From contig NZ_WXUB01000001.1 in NCBI RefSeq assembly GCF_011799805.1, positions 806,001 through 870,000 of the forward strand: a stretch of 64,000 nt of DNA. The letters run 5' to 3'. The translations under genes and the position numbers were made by a program. Positions 7,502 through 16,767 of this stretch are shown piece by piece (position 1 is the first letter of the stretch; each line of letters starts with the position of its first letter). The DNA is from Maribellus sediminis (GTDB lineage: Bacteria; Bacteroidota; Bacteroidia; Bacteroidales; Prolixibacteraceae). The notes beneath the pieces were generated by a model, which made no database searches, was not told the origin of the DNA, and was given only the letters and a program-made list of their open reading frames with translations.

Positions 7502-9208
7502 ATGACGGATAATAAAACAAATACAGCTACAGAACCGCAGAAGAAATCGAATTTTATTCACATGCAGATCGACGCTGACCTGGCGGCGGGTAAAAACGGA
7601 GGAAGGGTGCATACGCGTTTCCCCCCCGAACCGAATGGTTACCTGCACATAGGGCATGCCAAATCGATCTGTCTGAACTTTGGTTTGGCGCAGAAATATG
7701 GTGGTAAAACCAACCTTCGTTTCGACGATACCAATCCATCGAAAGAGGAGACCGAATATGTTGATTCGATTATGGCTGACGTGCGTTGGTTAGGTTTCGA
7801 CTGGGAAGACCGTTTGTATTATGCATCCGACTTTTTCCCGAAACTGCATGCTTTTGCTATTCAGTTGATCAAGGAAGGAAAAGCTTATGTCGACGATCAG
7901 GATGCGGAAACGATTAGCAGCCAGAAAGGAACACCCCAGAAACCGGGAATGGAAAGTCCGTTCAGAAATCGCACTGTTGAGGAAAACCTCGATCTTTTTG
8001 AACGAATGACAGCCGGTGAATTTAATGAAGGAGAAAAAGTGTTACGCGCCAAAATAAATATGGCATCGCCAAATATGCACATGCGCGATCCGATCATTTA
8101 CCGGATCATGAAAGCGCACCACCACCGCACCGGCGATAAGTGGTGTGTGTACCCGATGTACGATTTTGCCCACGGACAGTGCGATTTTTGGGAAGGAATT
8201 ACCCATTCGATCTGTACCCTGGAATTTGAGGTGCACCGCCCCTTGTACGATTGGTTTGTCGATCAATTGATGGATTCGGATTACCGACCGCGCCAGATTG
8301 AATTTGCGCGTTTGAACCTGACTTATACCGTGATGAGTAAACGTAAATTGCTCGAACTGGTGAAGGACGGTCACGTAAATGGCTGGGACGATCCGAGGAT
8401 GCCCACTATTTCAGGCTTACGCCGCAGGGGATATACACCGGAATCGATCCGTAATTTCTCGGATAAGATCGGAGTGACCAAAGTGGATGGGATGATCGAT
8501 GTTTCACTGCTGGAATTCAGCGTACGTGAGCATCTGAATAAAACCGCACAACGTGTGATGGGAGTGATCAATCCGCTAAAAGTGGTGATTACGAATTATC
8601 CCGATGGAGAGACTGAAGAGCTGGATGCTGTGAACAACCCGGAAGATGAGTTGATGGGAACGCGTAAAGTGCCGTTCTCGAAAGTGCTGTACATCGAACG
8701 CGATGATTTCATGGAAGATCCGCCAAGAAAATTTTTCCGACTTGGTCCGGGCCGCGAAGTACGTTTGCGTTACGCGTATTTTATTACCTGTACCGATGTA
8801 ATCAAAGATGCAGATGGTAATATTACTGAACTGTTGTGTACTTACGATCCGGCGTCAAAAGGTGGTAATTCGCCCGATGGGCGTAAGGTAAAAGCCACAT
8901 TGCACTGGGTTTCAGCTGAACACGCTGTGAAATCGGAAGTGCGTTTATACGATCGTTTGTTTAACGACGAAGATCCGGCAGGACATAAAGATGTGGACTT
9001 TAAGGAATTTATGAATCCCGATTCGCTGAAGATTCTACCGGATTGTTACCTGGAACCGTTTGTGAAGGAATCGAAACCTTTCGATCATTTTCAGTTTGAA
9101 CGTTTGGGGTACTTCAACATGGACCCGGATTCGACACCGGAAAAACCGGTATTTAACCGAACAGTTGCGTTACGCGACTCGTGGGCAAAGGCTCAAAACA
9201 AACAATAA
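7502..9208 (+). CDS. glnS: Glutaminyl-tRNA synthetase
   Basis: A 568-residue class I synthetase charging tRNA-Gln. The ATP-binding HIGH motif is in [12 protein letters not shown] (residues 41-52), and the KMSKS equivalent is VMSKRKL around residue 280. The catalytic Rossmann core is followed by the two-barrel anticodon-binding domain (for example [13 protein letters not shown]). The length matches bacterial GlnRS without extensions, and there is no fused YqeY domain. A -7-like TAATTTTG is present at 7461-7468. A clean terminator follows 4 bp after the stop. Confidence 0.96.
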   Translation: MTDNKTNTATEPQKKSNFIHMQIDADLAAGKNGGRVHTRFPPEPNGYLHIGHAKSICLNFGLAQKYGGKTNLRFDDTNPSKEETEYVDSIMADVRWLGFDWEDRLYYASDFFPKLHAFAIQLIKEGKAYVDDQDAETISSQKGTPQKPGMESPFRNRTVEENLDLFERMTAGEFNEGEKVLRAKINMASPNMHMRDPIIYRIMKAHHHRTGDKWCVYPMYDFAHGQCDFWEGITHSICTLEFEVHRPLYDWFVDQLMDSDYRPRQIEFARLNLTYTVMSKRKLLELVKDGHVNGWDDPRMPTISGLRRRGYTPESIRNFSDKIGVTKVDGMIDVSLLEFSVREHLNKTAQRVMGVINPLKVVITNYPDGETEELDAVNNPEDELMGTRKVPFSKVLYIERDDFMEDPPRKFFRLGPGREVRLRYAYFITCTDVIKDADGNITELLCTYDPASKGGNSPDGRKVKATLHWVSAEHAVKSEVRLYDRLFNDEDPAGHKDVDFKEFMNPDSLKILPDCYLEPFVKESKPFDHFQFERLGYFNMDPDSTPEKPVFNRTVALRDSWAKAQNKQ

Positions 9209-9211
9209 TAC

Positions 9212-9240
9212 AAAAGCGGGATTCTTTCCCGCTTTTTTTG
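9212..9240 (+). terminator. Terminator of glnS
   Basis: Stem AAAAGCGGG/CCCGCTTTT with a 7-base loop, followed by seven T residues. Confidence 0.88.
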
Positions 9241-9374
9241 TTTTTTCAGCTTACTCCCCAATTTTCAAGAGAAACATTATCACATTCACCGATTGATAAC
9301 CTATGTTAACCGAATGTTAAGTCCTCTTGTATTCAAACATCTTTACATTTGAACGGTAATTTAAAAATGGGACT

Positions 9375-9752
9375 ATGGAAAATCGAGTGGAACAACAAGA
9401 CAACTCCAGAAAAGTATTGGCAATCGTACTCATTGTACTGGGTATTTTATTGGTACTGAAAAAAAGTGGTGCGATCTATAATTTTCCATTTTTTCATTTA
9501 AACAATGTGTTTTTCCCCTTTCAGAATGCCTTTCATAGTATCGGGCACGTCGTTTTCTCGTGGCCGGTTATTCTGCTAATCGTCGGAATAGTTTTACTGG
9601 CCGGCCGTCGTTCGGGAGGCTGGGTATTGGTTGTGATTGGCGGCTTATTTTTGCTGCCCAAATTGTTCGTTTTGTCGGGAGCTGCAATTGTACTGTTGTT
9701 ACCACTTATTTTAATTGGAGTGGGAATAGCAATAGTAGCCCGATTGCTTTAG
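9375..9752 (+). CDS. Small membrane protein, DUF5668/LiaF-N-like
   Basis: A 125-residue protein made of short hydrophobic hairpins: residues 14-28, 55-76, 80-96 and 100-124, with glycine-rich turns such as VLIVLGILLVL and VVIGGLFLLP. This is the pattern of the LiaF-type transmembrane domain (often called DUF5668). It lacks the C-terminal sensory domain that the next gene has. A -7-like TACATTTG sits at 9344-9351, 23 bp upstream of the ATG. It is the first of four same-strand genes ending in a two-component pair, so a role in envelope-stress sensing is inferred from context. Confidence 0.75.
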   Translation: MENRVEQQDNSRKVLAIVLIVLGILLVLKKSGAIYNFPFFHLNNVFFPFQNAFHSIGHVVFSWPVILLIVGIVLLAGRRSGGWVLVVIGGLFLLPKLFVLSGAAIVLLLPLILIGVGIAIVARLL

Positions 9753-9845
9753 AGGATAGCTTAACCGACAATAAAAGGTGTTTTACCGATTAAAAATGCA
9801 ACAAACAGAGCTTCAAGAATAGATTTGACACATAAATTTGAAAAA

Positions 9846-10586
9846 ATGGAAAAACCGGAAACATCAAATAAACGAGTTTACTTCGGACTGTTCCTGATCG
9901 TTGTGGGATCCTTGTGGATTCTCGAACGCCTGAACCTTATCCCGTCGTTTTGGAATGACATCCTGATCTCGTGGCAGATGCTGCTGATAGGAATCGGCGT
10001 TTTCTCAATGATTGGAGGAAACAAAACAACCGGTATTATTCTGATTGTCATTGGCGGATTCTTTTTGATCCCGGAACTGACAGATATTCCTTATCAATTA
10101 AGACGAATCGGATGGCCGGTATTGATCGTGGCAGTTGGTTTTGTTCTACTGTTCACACAGGGAGGGAAACATCATAAGGCACACATGCATCCACCTTTCG
10201 AGCCGGGCGATCCGCACCAGCAACATCAACATGCAAACAACGATTATTTCGATGATTTTGTGATCTTCGGCGGACGTGAGGTTTACGTTGATTCGCAGCA
10301 TTTTATCGGCGGAAAAACTACCTCCGTTTTCGGTGGAACCGAGTTCGATCTGCGTCAGGCTAAACTGTCGCAAAACGGAGCAGTAATCGATTGTCTGGCT
10401 CTGTTCGGAGGCTGCGGTTTTAAAGTACCGCCCGACTGGACCGTAAAAAATGAAGTGACAGCTATTTTTGGCGGTTATACCGATAAACGTGGATCATCGC
10501 TCAATCACATTGTGTCTGATCCTACAAAAACACTCGTTATTAAAGGTTTTGCGGCCTTTGGCGGTGTTGAAATAAAGTATATGTAA
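9846..10586 (+). CDS. LiaF-like membrane stress-response protein
   Basis: A 246-residue protein. The N-terminal third has four short transmembrane hairpins like the preceding protein (GLFLIVVGSLWILERL, IILIVIGGFFLIPEL). A His-rich linker (HKAHMHPP, PHQQHQHANN) follows, which could bind metal. The C-terminal domain has repeated IFGG/VFGG/LFGG/AFGG turns (residues about 137-240), the hallmark of the LiaF C-terminal beta-helix-like domain. LiaF proteins restrain LiaRS-type systems in Firmicutes; here the partner kinase is LytS-type, so the mechanism is only analogous. I prefer the ATG at 9846 to a TTG seven codons earlier. It is 7 bp upstream of the kinase. Confidence 0.82.
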   Translation: MEKPETSNKRVYFGLFLIVVGSLWILERLNLIPSFWNDILISWQMLLIGIGVFSMIGGNKTTGIILIVIGGFFLIPELTDIPYQLRRIGWPVLIVAVGFVLLFTQGGKHHKAHMHPPFEPGDPHQQHQHANNDYFDDFVIFGGREVYVDSQHFIGGKTTSVFGGTEFDLRQAKLSQNGAVIDCLALFGGCGFKVPPDWTVKNEVTAIFGGYTDKRGSSLNHIVSDPTKTLVIKGFAAFGGVEIKYM

Positions 10587-10593
10587 AACCTAA

Positions 10594-11643
10594 ATGGACT
10601 TTCGCCATCCTTTTATATCTAATCCAAAGCTGTTAATCGGGTACGGAGCTTTCTGGCTACTGGTTTCGGCGGCGCTAATTGGTACGGCCACAACCATCGA
10701 TGGTATGCCTTTTGGGATGGCAGTGCTCGAAGTTTTTACTTTTGTTATCCTGTATGCCATTATCGGAGCAGCCATCTGGTATGTAATTAAATACAGTTCG
10801 CTCGAAAGCAGCAGCATTATCCGAGTTGTATCGGCCCACCTCATTGCAGCGACCATCATCGTTTTGCTGTGGATGTACCTCGGGGCCGTCTTTATTAAAA
10901 TATTTCATCCGCTCGCGCAGCAATGGCTTGAAAAAGCCGCAGTAACGCGCGTTGTTGCGGGTTACATGATGTACATCGGTTTTGTGATATTCTTTTACGC
11001 TGTAAATTATTATTATGCATTTAAGGAAAAATCGAGAAACGAAACCCGTTTAAAAGCCCTGGTAAAGGAAGCTGAGTTACATGCACTGAAATCGCAAATC
11101 AATCCTCACTTTCTGTTCAATAGTTTAAACAGTATCTCGTCGTTAACGATGACTGATCCGGCTCGTGCCCAGGAAATGGTGATCAACCTGTCGCAGCTGA
11201 TGCGTTATTCCCTGAAACACGATCAGGACGAGAAAGTTACGTTGGAACAGGAGTTGGAGAACAACAAACTTTATCTAAGTATCGAGAAAGTGCGTTTTGG
11301 CTCGAAACTCAATCCGGTTTTTGCCATCGAAAAAGAGTGCCTTAAAGCCAAAATTCCTAATATGATCCTTCAGCCACTGTACGAGAATGCTATTAAATAT
11401 GGCGTTTACGAGGCCATCGATACCGTGGACGTGATTACCCATTGCCGTGCCACAGACAGTATGCTGGAGGTAACCATCAGCAATACTTACGATAAGAATG
11501 TGATGAGCAAAAAAGGTGAAGGAATTGGCTTGCGTAACATTCGCGACCGCCTTCAGGTAATTTATGGAAATCCACATTTATTAAAGGTTGTCAACCAAAA
11601 TAACGAATTTACTGTAACTTTAACCATTCCTCAAAATCTCTGA
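10594..11643 (+). CDS. LytS/YehU-type sensor histidine kinase
   Basis: A 349-residue membrane kinase. Four transmembrane helices fill residues 12-142. The phosphoacceptor region follows as SQINPHFLFNSLNS, with His172, typical of the His_kinase (LytS) family rather than HisKA. The C-terminal ATPase domain has ILQPLYENAIKYG (N box) and GIGLRNIRDRL (G box). No extracytoplasmic sensor domain is visible, so sensing is probably through the membrane helices or the neighbouring LiaF-like proteins. It ends 2 bp before its response regulator gene, so the two are co-translated. Confidence 0.92.
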   Translation: MDFRHPFISNPKLLIGYGAFWLLVSAALIGTATTIDGMPFGMAVLEVFTFVILYAIIGAAIWYVIKYSSLESSSIIRVVSAHLIAATIIVLLWMYLGAVFIKIFHPLAQQWLEKAAVTRVVAGYMMYIGFVIFFYAVNYYYAFKEKSRNETRLKALVKEAELHALKSQINPHFLFNSLNSISSLTMTDPARAQEMVINLSQLMRYSLKHDQDEKVTLEQELENNKLYLSIEKVRFGSKLNPVFAIEKECLKAKIPNMILQPLYENAIKYGVYEAIDTVDVITHCRATDSMLEVTISNTYDKNVMSKKGEGIGLRNIRDRLQVIYGNPHLLKVVNQNNEFTVTLTIPQNL

Positions 11644-11645
11644 AA

Positions 11646-12395
11646 ATGACTGAAAAATTGCGAACCATAATCGTTGAAGACGAAGAACTGGCCCGGAATC
11701 TGATGAAATCCTTTCTGGCGAAAATCGATGCCATCGAGTTAATCGCCGAGTGTGAAAACGGATTTGAAGGGGTGAAAATGATCAATGAATTGAAACCCGA
11801 CCTGGTTTTTCTGGATATCCAGATGCCCAAAATCACAGGTTTCGAAATGTTGGAGTTGCTCGATCATAAACCGCAGATCATATTTGCAACGGCTTACGAC
11901 CAGTATGCATTAAAAGCTTTCGATTACAACGCCGCCGATTACCTCCTAAAACCGTATTCGCAGGATCGTTTGAAAGAAGCCGTTGAAAAAGTGCTGGAAC
12001 GTATTCAAACCGAAGGAAAAGAATCGGATGTGGCAGAAAAAATCAGTGAATTTCCAAAAGAAGAATACCTCGACAGGGTAGTGGTTAAGGACCGCCATAA
12101 AATTCATATCGCCCCGATAGATGCGGTGCGGTACATCGAGTCGATGGATGATTACGTAATGATTTATACCACCGAAGGCCGCTGGATGAAACAAAAGACC
12201 ATGAAGTATTTCGAAAATGCACTGAATCCGAAGGACTTTGTGCGCATTCACCGCAGCTACATTGTTAAGGTAAACGAGATAGGTGAAATTCAGCAGTACG
12301 AAAAAGAGTCGTATGTGGTCATTCTTCACGATAAAACAAAACTAAAGGTTAGTAAAACAGGCTATAAAAACTTAAAAGACGTGCTTAGTTTTTAA
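11646..12395 (+). CDS. LytTR-family response regulator
   Basis: A 249-residue regulator. The receiver domain (residues 5-120) has the acidic pair ED at 11-12, the phosphoacceptor Asp57 in FLDIQMP, and the Lys in LLKPYS. The LytTR DNA-binding domain (about 143-247) contains HIAPIDAVRYIES and FVRIHRSYIVKV. It is the partner of the LytS-type kinase immediately upstream. It is the last gene before a strong terminator. Confidence 0.94.
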   Translation: MTEKLRTIIVEDEELARNLMKSFLAKIDAIELIAECENGFEGVKMINELKPDLVFLDIQMPKITGFEMLELLDHKPQIIFATAYDQYALKAFDYNAADYLLKPYSQDRLKEAVEKVLERIQTEGKESDVAEKISEFPKEEYLDRVVVKDRHKIHIAPIDAVRYIESMDDYVMIYTTEGRWMKQKTMKYFENALNPKDFVRIHRSYIVKVNEIGEIQQYEKESYVVILHDKTKLKVSKTGYKNLKDVLSF

Positions 12396-12426
12396 AAGAA
12401 ATATTCTATTCAAATGATATTTGTAG

Positions 12427-12458
12427 GCCTGCCTGGTGAAACCAGGCAGGCTTTTTTT
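12427..12458 (+). terminator. Terminator of the two-component operon
   Basis: A perfect 10-bp GC-rich stem (GCCTGCCTGG/CCAGGCAGGC, 5-base loop) followed by seven T residues. The 183 bp to the next gene shows nothing else clear. Confidence 0.92.
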
Positions 12459-12641
12459 ATTGTTAGCCGCAACCTTCAGCTGACTCAAAAATCCTTTACT
12501 GACTTTTATGCTGTTTTGTAAAAGGGATAATTATTATCTTCAGCAGCTGCATATGACCTGTACCAACGTAAAATACCTGATTATTCAAGCTGTCTGTGTT
12601 TCAGATCATTCAAATACAAAAACGCTATAAATAATTGCTTT

Positions 12642-15600
12642 ATGAAAAAACTGACACTGTTTCTGATTGCCGTTTTTTTAACCTCTACGGTAATCTTTGC
12701 AAAAAAGAAAGAGGAGGAAAAGAAAGAAGAAGCCAAGCCCTTTATTAATTCGGGCCTGGTGAGTGGACTTAAATGGCGCAGCATTGGTCCGGCATGGGCC
12801 AGCGGGCGTATTGCCGATTTTGCTGTAAATCCAAAAAATCCAAAAGAATATTACGTGGGAGTTGCCAGTGGTAACGTTTGGAAAACCGAAAACAATGGCA
12901 CCACCTGGAAACCGATTTTTGATAACTACGGATCTTATTCCATCGGTATTGTTGAACTCGACCCGAACAATCCGAATGTAGTTTGGGTTGGCACCGGCGA
13001 AAACAATCACCAGCGTGCCCTTGGATATGGCGACGGGGTTTATAAGTCGCTCGATGGTGGAAAGTCTTTCAAAAATATGGGACTGAAAGAAAGCCGCCAG
13101 ATTGGAGGAATCGTTATCGATCCGAGGAATTCTGACGTTGTTTTTGTGGCAGCCGAAGGTTCGGTATGGGGACCGGGTGAAGAGCGTGGCCTTTACAAAT
13201 CGACCGACGGTGGTGAAACCTGGAACCAGGTTCTGTCGATTAGTGAAAATACAGGCGTTAATAATGTGGTGATGGATCCTTCGAATCCCGACATCATGTA
13301 CGCCACATCAGAGCAACGTCGCAGAACTTCATTTACGAAAATTGGCGGAGGACCTGAATCAGCAGTCTATAAATCAACTGACGGAGGTGAAAACTGGCGC
13401 AAGATCATGAAAGGCCTTCCGGGAGTTCATCTTGGAGGAATGGGCATTGATGTTTCACCGGTCGATCCTAACTATGTTTACCTGATTGTTGAAGCTGCCG
13501 ACGATAAAGGCGGATTCTTCCGCTCGACAGATAAAGGCGAAAGCTGGGAGAAAATGAGCGACTACCACAGTAGCGGCCAGTATTACAACGAAATTGTTTG
13601 CGATCCGAAAGATGTTGATAAAGTGTATTCCACTGAAACGGTTTCGAAAGTTACGGTTGACGGTGGTAAAAACTGGAGCAGTATCAGTACCCGCGGCCGT
13701 CATGTTGACGATCATGCGATATGGATCGATCCGGCCGATACCGACCATTATATTATTGGTGGAGACGGTGGTATTTACGAAACCTGGGATGCCGGACAAA
13801 CCTTCGATTTTAAAGAAAATCTGCCGGTTACGCAGTTCTATCGTGTTTTTGTTGACGACGCCGAACCGTTTTACAATGTGTATGGCGGAACTCAGGACAA
13901 CAATTCGATGGGTGGTCCTTCGCGCACGATCAGCCGCAGCGGGGTTGTCAACGACGAATGGTATGTAACCATGGGCGGCGACGGTTTCTGGGCAGCTACC
14001 GAACCGGGGAATCCCGACATTGTTTACACTGAATATCAGTATGGAAACATGTCGCGCTACGATAAAAAGAGTGGCGAAAGAATCAGTATCAAACCCCGCG
14101 AACGGAAAGGGGAGCTAACATATAAGTGGAACTGGAATACACCGCTGATTGTTAGTCCGCACCTGAAAACTCGTTTGTATGTAGCTGCCAATAAAGTTTT
14201 CAGAAGCGACGACCGTGGAAATACATGGGAAGTCATCAGCGACGATCTAACTGCACAGGTTGATCGAAACTCTTTCCCGGTGATGGGAAAATACTGGCCA
14301 TCTGACGCCGTGGCAAAAGATGTTTCCACCTCGCAGTGGGGAACTATTGTTGCGCTCGACGAGTCAAAAATCAAGGAAGGTTTGCTGTATGCCGGAACCG
14401 ATGATGGTGTGATCTCGGTAACTGAAAATGGTGGTGACGACTGGACACAGGTAAAAGCGTTTCCCGGCGTTCCAGAATATACCACAGTGAGTGACCTTGC
14501 TGCCGACCGTTTTGACGAAAATGTGGTATACGCCACTTTTGATAACCTGAAACGCGATGACTTTAAGCCTTACGTGTATAAGAGTTCTGACAAAGGGAAG
14601 ACCTGGGTGAATATATCGGGCAACCTCCCTGAAAATGGTACGGTTTATACGATTGTGCAGGATTACCTACGCCCCGAATTATTGTTTGTGGGTACTGAAT
14701 TTGCTATCTACTTTACTGTTGATAATGGCGAAAACTGGGTGGAACTGAAATCGGGTCTGCCAACTATTCCGGTTCGCGATATTACCATTCAGGAACGTGA
14801 AAGCGATTTGGTGATTGCTACTTTTGGCCGTGGCTTTTATATTCTCGACGATTACAGTCCGTTGCGCCAGGTGAGTGCCGAACTGGAAAATAGTGAGGCA
14901 GAAATTTTCCCGATAAAAGATGCACTGATGTTTATTCAAACCAGTGGTAAAAGCAACCAGGGCAGCACATATTTTACTGCCGACAATCCGGAATACGGAG
15001 CCACTTTTACCTATTTCCTGAAAGAGGTTCCAAAAACCAAAGCGCAATTGAGAAAGGAAGAAGAAAAAGAGCTGTTCAAAGAAGGAAAACCGATTCCGCA
15101 GCCAAGCTGGAGGGAATTGCAACTGGAAGAGCAGCAGGAAAAAACACACCTGATTTTCACCATTTACGATAACAATGGCAATGTGATCGACCAGTTTAGC
15201 AAGGCACCTTCAAAAGGTATCAGCCGGGTGAACTGGAACATGACTTATGCTACTACTGTTAATTCGCGAATTGGTGGAAAATTCAACCCGGTTTCGAATA
15301 CCGGACGAGGAATTATGGTGATGCCCGGAACCTATAAGGTGGGATTAAAAATGTGGCACGAAGGTGAGTTGACCGAGCTGGTTGAACCGGTATCTTTTGT
15401 TTGCAAAAAACTCAATAATACCGTTCTTCCGGCCGAAGATTATAACGAAAATGTTGAATTCGCCGAAAAAGTAAACAAACTGGCGCTCGCTGTTGTAGGT
15501 GCCGGCCGTGTTATTAATGAGAATATTGATAAAGTTGAGAATATCAAACAGGCCATTTATGCCACACCGGGTGCCAGCCAGGAACTAATGGACAAAGCCC

Positions 15601-15917
15601 GCGCATTGGGTGTTGAATTGGAAAAACTCAACTTTACCATGAACGGTTTACCTGCTAAAGCAAGTGGCGAGGAAGTTCCGCCGGCACAAGTACCGTTGAA
15701 CGATCGGCTTGGAAACATTACCTATACCCACATGGGATCGACCAGTGGAATTACTACTACAGAAAAGCAGGCTTACGAGATTTTGAAAGAAGAATTTCCA
15801 CCTGTATTAAGTGCCTTAAAACAACTTGTTGAAAAAGATATTCCGGCTTTGGAAGCTGAGCTGAACAAGATCAATGCTCCGTGGACACCCGGGCGCCTGA
15901 TCGACTGGAAAGAATAA
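12642..15917 (+). CDS. Large exported BNR/sortilin-like beta-propeller protein
   Basis: A 1091-residue exported protein. A Sec signal peptide (residues 1-20) leads into a Lys/Glu-rich spacer and then tandem beta-propellers. At least ten Asp-box/BNR turns are visible, such as SLDGGKSF, STDGGETW, STDKGESW, TVDGGKNW, SDDRGNTW and SSDKGKTW. This is the sortilin/VPS10 and GH74-like fold often named only glycosyl hydrolase in Bacteroidota. I see no clear catalytic signature, so binding or peptidase-like roles remain open. The last 330 residues form a separate domain with a charged helical stretch and no T9SS tail. It is monocistronic with its own terminator. Confidence 0.8.
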   Translation: MKKLTLFLIAVFLTSTVIFAKKKEEEKKEEAKPFINSGLVSGLKWRSIGPAWASGRIADFAVNPKNPKEYYVGVASGNVWKTENNGTTWKPIFDNYGSYSIGIVELDPNNPNVVWVGTGENNHQRALGYGDGVYKSLDGGKSFKNMGLKESRQIGGIVIDPRNSDVVFVAAEGSVWGPGEERGLYKSTDGGETWNQVLSISENTGVNNVVMDPSNPDIMYATSEQRRRTSFTKIGGGPESAVYKSTDGGENWRKIMKGLPGVHLGGMGIDVSPVDPNYVYLIVEAADDKGGFFRSTDKGESWEKMSDYHSSGQYYNEIVCDPKDVDKVYSTETVSKVTVDGGKNWSSISTRGRHVDDHAIWIDPADTDHYIIGGDGGIYETWDAGQTFDFKENLPVTQFYRVFVDDAEPFYNVYGGTQDNNSMGGPSRTISRSGVVNDEWYVTMGGDGFWAATEPGNPDIVYTEYQYGNMSRYDKKSGERISIKPRERKGELTYKWNWNTPLIVSPHLKTRLYVAANKVFRSDDRGNTWEVISDDLTAQVDRNSFPVMGKYWPSDAVAKDVSTSQWGTIVALDESKIKEGLLYAGTDDGVISVTENGGDDWTQVKAFPGVPEYTTVSDLAADRFDENVVYATFDNLKRDDFKPYVYKSSDKGKTWVNISGNLPENGTVYTIVQDYLRPELLFVGTEFAIYFTVDNGENWVELKSGLPTIPVRDITIQERESDLVIATFGRGFYILDDYSPLRQVSAELENSEAEIFPIKDALMFIQTSGKSNQGSTYFTADNPEYGATFTYFLKEVPKTKAQLRKEEEKELFKEGKPIPQPSWRELQLEEQQEKTHLIFTIYDNNGNVIDQFSKAPSKGISRVNWNMTYATTVNSRIGGKFNPVSNTGRGIMVMPGTYKVGLKMWHEGELTELVEPVSFVCKKLNNTVLPAEDYNENVEFAEKVNKLALAVVGAGRVINENIDKVENIKQAIYATPGASQELMDKARALGVELEKLNFTMNGLPAKASGEEVPPAQVPLNDRLGNITYTHMGSTSGITTTEKQAYEILKEEFPPVLSALKQLVEKDIPALEAELNKINAPWTPGRLIDWKE

Positions 15918-15954
15918 GATAGCTTTGAGCTAAGTGCTTTGAGCTACGAGCAGA

Positions 15955-15998
15955 TCACCCGATTTCGGTCATATGACAGAAATCGGGTGAATTTGTTT
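15955..15998 (+). terminator. Terminator of the BNR protein gene
   Basis: An 18-bp-per-arm inverted repeat with one mismatch (TCACCCGATTTC paired with GAAATCGGGTGA, continuing into GTCATATGAC) is followed by ATTTGTTTT. Confidence 0.8.
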
Positions 15999-16022
15999 TA
16001 TCAATATCTTTTTCTATTTTTA
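15992..16022 (+). promoter_or_regulatory. Promoter of the 38-aa membrane protein
   Basis: TTTG at 15992-15995, an exact 19-base spacer, then TATTTTTA at 16015-16022 (seven of eight to TAnnTTTG). Transcription would start near 16029, leaving a 29-nt leader. Confidence 0.5.
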
Positions 16023-16057
16023 GCCTTTAGTTAAATGTACAACCAAAATGCAAACAC

Positions 16058-16174
16058 ATGAACATCAAAGAACTAATTCAGGTTTACAAGCAAGACCCCG
16101 TTGTTAGAACCCTGCTTGTTATTGCCGCAATTTTAGCATCTTTATTACTACTTTTTAGTATTGGAATAAGCTAA
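16058..16174 (+). CDS. 38-aa single-pass membrane protein
   Basis: A very short frame begins MNIKELIQVYKQDPVVR and ends in a 20-residue hydrophobic helix (TLLVIAAILASLLLLFSIG). It therefore has a small polar N-terminal part and one transmembrane segment. It has its own Bacteroidota-type promoter and follows directly after a terminator, which makes chance less likely. It lies upstream of the BlaI/M56 operon on the same strand but is separated from it by about 220 bp with operators. I know no family for it. Confidence 0.5.
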   Translation: MNIKELIQVYKQDPVVRTLLVIAAILASLLLLFSIGIS

Positions 16175-16299
16175 CTGTGTAGGGCGACATAATTGGTGCT
16201 CCTACGAATAGGCCCCGTACTGATTTGAATTTCTGTGCATACATTTTTACTTCATTTATTCAGTGGAATAAATGATTCGAGCGTACTTGAGAATGGATT

Positions 16300-16358
16300 A
16301 ACTATGTGAAATAGTTTAGCAACTATAAAAAATAGTTGCAAAACTAAAAAATATAGTT
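16300..16358 (+). promoter_or_regulatory. Three phased operator dyads for the BlaI-like repressor
   Basis: Three inverted repeats share AACTA(T)/(A)TAGTT half-sites: 16300-16316, 16320-16338 and 16342-16358. Their centres are at 16308, 16329 and 16350, an exact 21-bp step (two helical turns), so they lie on one DNA face. They cover the region up to the -7 box of the blaI promoter. The half-site is an inferred variant of the ACTA/TAGT-type half-sites of BlaI/MecI repressors. The rest of the gap (16175-16299) shows nothing clear. Confidence 0.7.
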
Positions 16359-16365
16359 ATATTTG
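16336..16365 (+). promoter_or_regulatory. Promoter of the blaI-M56 operon
   Basis: TTG at 16336-16338, a 19-base spacer, then TATATTTG at 16358-16365, a perfect Bacteroidota match. The -33 box lies inside operator 2 and the spacer inside operator 3, so repressor binding would block polymerase. Confidence 0.7.
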
Positions 16366-16392
16366 TTTTGTAGTTTAAATCTAAAAATCAGC

Positions 16393-16767
16393 ATGATGCA
16401 AAAACTGACACAAAAAGAAGAGGAAATAATGAACTACTTCTGGGAGAAAGGCCCAATGTTTGTGAAAGAACTCAAAGAATTATACACGGATCAGAAACTG
16501 CATTACAATACCCTTTCAACAATGGTGCGGGCTCTCGAAGAAAAAGGCTTTGTAGGTCATGAGCAGTTTGGAAACACACACCGTTATTTTGCCATTGTCA
16601 GCAAAGAAGAATACAGTAAGGGAACACTTGGGAATGTGGTGAAGAAATACTTTAATAACTCGTATAAAAGTGTGGTGTCGCTGCTGGTTGAAGAAGAAAA
16701 CCTTTCGCTCGATGACCTGAAGAAACTGATTGAAGAAATTGAAAAACAACAAAACAACCTGCAATGA
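16393..16767 (+). CDS. BlaI/MecI-family winged-helix repressor
   Basis: A 124-residue repressor. The winged-helix domain is at residues 2-80 (LTQKEEEIMNYFWEKGP, then NTLSTMVRALEEKGFVGH). A helical dimerisation tail follows (SLLVEEENLSLDDLKKLIEEIEK), where a partner protease would cut. I chose the ATG at 16393 because the predicted transcript starts only about 20 nt upstream; the longer frame from a TTG at 16363 would begin inside the promoter. Its stop overlaps the M56 gene start by 4 bp. Autoregulation through the three upstream dyads is inferred. Confidence 0.92.
   Translation: MMQKLTQKEEEIMNYFWEKGPMFVKELKELYTDQKLHYNTLSTMVRALEEKGFVGHEQFGNTHRYFAIVSKEEYSKGTLGNVVKKYFNNSYKSVVSLLVEEENLSLDDLKKLIEEIEKQQNNLQ

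Noticed and set aside
12642-15917. Sialidase naming for the BNR protein
   Set aside because: Asp-boxes alone do not define a sialidase; no FRIP-type motif or arginine triad could be seen.
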